Shown here one piece after another: positions 61,272 to 64,000 of a DNA stretch of 64,000 nucleotides. The stretch is taken from the NCBI RefSeq assembly GCF_031882575.1, contig NZ_CP134772.1:756001-820000 (forward strand). Reading direction: 5' to 3'. The DNA comes from Pseudomonas sp. VD-NE ins. Lineage in GTDB: Bacteria > Pseudomonadota > Gammaproteobacteria > Pseudomonadales > Pseudomonadaceae. The position numbers and the translations under genes are program-made. Every line of letters begins with the position of its first letter. The stretch's first letter is position 1. Under the pieces are notes generated by a model. That model ran no database searches. It was not told the origin of the DNA and saw nothing but the letters and a program-made list of their open reading frames with translations.

Positions 61272-62192
61272 TCAACGCGTCGCCGCCAGACTTTCCAAAA
61301 AGCTCTCCAGCACCAAATGAGGGCGCCGCCCCTTGCGCGTGACCGATGCCAGACTCAAATCGTAAAACCGCGTTCCTGCTTTCAAAGCACGCAAACGCCC
61401 CTGCTGCACCCAAAGACTGGCGTAATGATCCGGCAAATACCCAATATAACGCCCGGTCAAAATCAAAAACGCCATACCCTCACGGTCAGAAGCACTGGCC
61501 GTGCAATTGAGCGCCTGGTAATGCGCCTGAATCTCCGCCGGCAAACGGAACGTCGGCGCAATCGCGTCCTGACTGTTCAGGCGTTCGTCATCCAGTTGCT
61601 TGTCATCGACATAAAACAGCGGATGCCCCACTGCGCAATAAAGCAGTGAACGCTCGCTGTACAACGGCTGATATTCCAGTCCCGACAACGCACTGGCCTG
61701 CGGCACCACGCCAACATGTAAACGCCCATCGAGCACGCCTTGCTCGACTTCATTCGGCGCAATCATGCGGATCTGGATCTGCACATCCGGCCCGCGCTCC
61801 TTCAACTGGGCGAGGGCGTGGGTGATGCGCATGTGGGGCAGGGTGACGAGGTTGTCGGTCAGGCCGATGATCAGTTCGCCGCGCAAATGTTGGTGCAGGC
61901 CGTTGACCTCGGTGCGGAAGCTTTCCAGCGCACTTAATAGTTGTAGCGCCGACTGATACACCTCGCGACCTTCTTCGGTCAGCGAAAACCCTGCGCGACC
62001 CCGCTGACACAAGCGCAAACCGAGGCGCTGCTCCAGGTCGCTCATCTGCTGACTGATCGCCGAACGACCGATGCCGAGCACGGTTTCCGCTGCCGAGAAG
62101 CCGCCGCATTCCACCACGCTGCGAAAAATTCGCAGCAGACGAATATCAAAGTCACTGACCTGGGCCAGCGGATCGGGGCGGCGGCTGCTCAT
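61272..62192 (-). CDS. bauR: LysR-family regulator, BauR-like
   Basis: This 306-residue LysR regulator has a helix-turn-helix ('GGFSAAETVLGIGRSAISQQMSDLEQRLGLRLCQRGRAGFSLTEEG') and an effector-binding domain. It is divergent from the beta-alanine:pyruvate aminotransferase gene, as bauR is in P. aeruginosa, where it activates beta-alanine catabolism. 138 bp separate the two starts and should hold the operator. Confidence 0.82.
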   Translation of the reverse strand: MSSRRPDPLAQVSDFDIRLLRIFRSVVECGGFSAAETVLGIGRSAISQQMSDLEQRLGLRLCQRGRAGFSLTEEGREVYQSALQLLSALESFRTEVNGLHQHLRGELIIGLTDNLVTLPHMRITHALAQLKERGPDVQIQIRMIAPNEVEQGVLDGRLHVGVVPQASALSGLEYQPLYSERSLLYCAVGHPLFYVDDKQLDDERLNSQDAIAPTFRLPAEIQAHYQALNCTASASDREGMAFLILTGRYIGYLPDHYASLWVQQGRLRALKAGTRFYDLSLASVTRKGRRPHLVLESFLESLAATR

Positions 62193-62330
62193 CTTATTGT
62201 TCTCATTGTTTAGCAGAGTTCTAACTGAAGGTTAGAAGAGTTGGATTTCACCGACTTTATCCGCGTGGCAATTTAGCTGCAACAACGCTTTTTATCTCCC
62301 TGACGCTTATGCCCTGCGAGGTTTTGCCCG

Positions 62331-63680
62331 ATGAACATGCCTGAAAACGCGCCGTCGCCACTGGCCAGCCAACTGAAGCTGGACGCGCACTGGATGCCGT
62401 ACACCGCCAACCGTAACTTCCAGCGCGACCCGCGTTTGATCGTTGGTGCCGAAGGCAGTTGGCTGATCGACGACAAGGGCCGCAAGGTATATGACTCGCT
62501 GTCCGGTCTGTGGACCTGCGGCGCCGGCCACACCCGCAAGGAAATTCAGGAAGCAGTCTCGAAACAGTTGGGCACCCTCGATTACTCGCCGGGCTTCCAG
62601 TACGGCCACCCATTGTCGTTCCAGCTGGCCGAGAAAATCACCGAGCTGACCCCGGGCAATCTGAACCATGTGTTCTTCACCGACTCCGGTTCCGAGTGTG
62701 CTGACACCGCGGTGAAAATGGTCCGTGCCTACTGGCGCCTGAAAGGCCAGTCGACCAAAACCAAAATGATTGGCCGTGCCCGTGGCTACCACGGCGTGAA
62801 CATCGCCGGCACCAGTCTCGGCGGCGTCAACGGCAACCGCAAACTGTTCGGTCAGGCGATGATGGATGTCGATCACCTGCCGCACACTCTACTGGCCAGC
62901 AATGCTTTCTCCCGCGGTATGCCGGAGCAGGGTGGTATCGCTTTGGCCGATGAACTGCTGAAGCTGATCGAGTTGCACGACGCTTCGAACATCGCCGCCG
63001 TATTCGTTGAGCCCATGGCCGGTTCCGCTGGCGTACTGGTGCCACCGCAGGGCTACCTGAAGCGTCTGCGCGAAATCTGCGATCAGCACAGCATCCTGCT
63101 GGTGTTCGACGAAGTGATCACCGGTTTTGGTCGTACCGGCAACATGTTCGGTGCCGACACCTTTGGCGTCACCCCGGACCTGATGTGCATCGCCAAGCAA
63201 GTCACCAACGGCGCGATCCCGATGGGCGCGGTGATTGCCAGCTCCGAGATCTACCAGACCTTCATGAACCAGCCGACGCCTGAGTACGCGGTGGAATTCC
63301 CGCACGGTTACACCTACTCGGCGCATCCGGTGGCTTGCGCCGCTGGCCTGGCAGCGCTCGATCTGCTGCAAAAAGAAAACCTGGTGCAGAGCGTCGCTGA
63401 AGTCGCGCCGCATTTTGAAAACGCGCTGCATGGCCTGAAAGGTTCGAAGAACGTTATCGACATCCGTAACTTCGGCCTGGCCGGTGCCATTCAGATTGCC
63501 CCGCGTGACGGTGACGCCATCGTGCGTCCGTTCGAGGCGGGCATGGCGCTGTGGAAAGCCGGGTTCTACGTGCGCTTCGGCGGCGACACTTTGCAGTTCG
63601 GCCCAACCTTCAACAGCAAGCCGCAAGATCTGGATCGTCTGTTCGACGCGGTCGGCGAAGTGCTGAACAAGCTCGACTGA
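62331..63680 (+). CDS. bauA: Beta-alanine (omega-amino acid):pyruvate aminotransferase
   Basis: This 449-residue class III PLP aminotransferase has the 'GRARGYHGVNIAGTSLGG' stretch near 146, 'LLVFDEVITGFGRTG' near 255 (Asp for PLP nitrogen) and the PLP-binding Lys in 'CIAKQVTNGAIPMGAVI' near residue 288. It moves the amino group of beta-alanine to pyruvate, giving malonate semialdehyde and alanine. It is closely matched to the P. putida omega-transaminase and P. aeruginosa BauA. The next gene supplies the following step. Confidence 0.93.
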   Translation: MNMPENAPSPLASQLKLDAHWMPYTANRNFQRDPRLIVGAEGSWLIDDKGRKVYDSLSGLWTCGAGHTRKEIQEAVSKQLGTLDYSPGFQYGHPLSFQLAEKITELTPGNLNHVFFTDSGSECADTAVKMVRAYWRLKGQSTKTKMIGRARGYHGVNIAGTSLGGVNGNRKLFGQAMMDVDHLPHTLLASNAFSRGMPEQGGIALADELLKLIELHDASNIAAVFVEPMAGSAGVLVPPQGYLKRLREICDQHSILLVFDEVITGFGRTGNMFGADTFGVTPDLMCIAKQVTNGAIPMGAVIASSEIYQTFMNQPTPEYAVEFPHGYTYSAHPVACAAGLAALDLLQKENLVQSVAEVAPHFENALHGLKGSKNVIDIRNFGLAGAIQIAPRDGDAIVRPFEAGMALWKAGFYVRFGGDTLQFGPTFNSKPQDLDRLFDAVGEVLNKLD

Positions 63681-63756
63681 GTTTTCCTTCTATATAGCTA
63701 TGCAAATAGCAGGCGCCTCTTGCGGGCGTCTGCGCACAAGAATTCAGGAGTTTTCG

Positions 63757-64000
63757 ATGAGCGTTATCCCGCATTTGATCAATGGCGAACTGGTGACCGA
63801 GAACGGTCGCGCAGTTGATGTGTTCAACCCGTCCACCGGTCAGGCTATCCACAAGCTGCCACTGGCCAGCCCGGCAACCATCCAGAAAGCCATCGATGCC
63901 GCCAAGGCTGCGTTCCCGGCCTGGCGCAACACGCCACCGGCCAAACGTGCGCAGGTGATGTTCCGCTTCAAGCAACTGCTGGAGCAGAACGAAGCACGCA
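63757..64000 (+). CDS. bauC: Methylmalonate/malonate-semialdehyde dehydrogenase, CoA-acylating (partial)
   Basis: Only the first 81 residues are in the window: MSVIPHLINGELVTENGRAVDVFNPSTGQ... followed by 'IDAAKAAFPAWRNTPPAKRAQVMFRFKQLLEQN'. This is the start of the MmsA/IolA type aldehyde dehydrogenase that turns malonate semialdehyde into acetyl-CoA. AGGAG lies about 7 bp before the ATG. It forms an operon with bauA, 76 bp upstream; the right edge cuts it. Confidence 0.9.
   Translation, partial: MSVIPHLINGELVTENGRAVDVFNPSTGQAIHKLPLASPATIQKAIDAAKAAFPAWRNTPPAKRAQVMFRFKQLLEQNEAR

Overview
The window looks like the chromosome of a Pseudomonas fluorescens-group bacterium. It is GC-rich, with the codon and protein style of that genus. 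Gene order matches what I recall of P. aeruginosa around the flp-tad-rcp cluster (PA4293-PA4306), the thiolase/RIO-kinase/cueR block (PA4778-PA4786) and the purine/beta-alanine block (PA0130-PA0148). The intergenic gaps are full of fluorescens-type REP palindromes. No rRNA, tRNA, insertion sequence, prophage or CRISPR array was seen.

Layout. 0-7.2 kb: the end of an unidentified gene, a lipoprotein esterase, a MATE exporter, three tandem paralogues of an unrecognised low-GC protein family, a MazG-like pyrophosphohydrolase, the tRNA methyltransferase CmoM and two DUF4136 lipoproteins. 7.3-24.7 kb: a full Flp/Tad pilus locus in four blocks. These are tadG; the sensor kinase pprA with a TadE-like pseudopilin; the prepilin peptidase fppA with the response regulator pprB; and the operon rcpC-rcpA-tadZ-tadA-tadB-tadC-tadD-DUF3613. 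Two flp pilin genes and a lone receiver protein are divergent from that operon. Between pprB and the tad operon lie a structured dispersed repeat, seven 111-bp tandem repeats and a DUF6124 gene with a heavily folded leader. 25.2-28.7 kb: a TpsB outer-membrane transporter paired with a Gly-rich repeat lipoprotein instead of a normal TpsA exoprotein.

28.9-41 kb: MaoC hydratase, long FabG-like reductase and thiolase (fatty-acid chemistry); a RIO kinase boxed in by 108-bp inverted repeats; and a copper-resistance block (cueR, copA, copZ) with two clear CueR-type promoters. 41-46 kb: oxidoreductase, monooxygenase and LysR trio, an ArsR-like regulator and an MFS carrier. 46-61 kb: purine uptake and breakdown genes (adenine deaminase-like, 2OG-Fe oxygenase, BMP binding protein, 8-oxoguanine deaminase, BMP-type ABC transporter, RutR-like TetR regulator, NCS2 permease), interrupted by ChaA and a MerR-controlled SDR unit. 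61-64 kb: beta-alanine catabolism (bauR-like regulator, bauA, start of a methylmalonate-semialdehyde dehydrogenase).

The least explained items are the three-paralogue cassette at 2.7-4.4 kb, the dispersed element at 14.1 and 24.7 kb whose hairpins covary, the folded leader before the DUF6124 gene, the inverted repeats around the RIO kinase, and the TpsB/lipoprotein pair.
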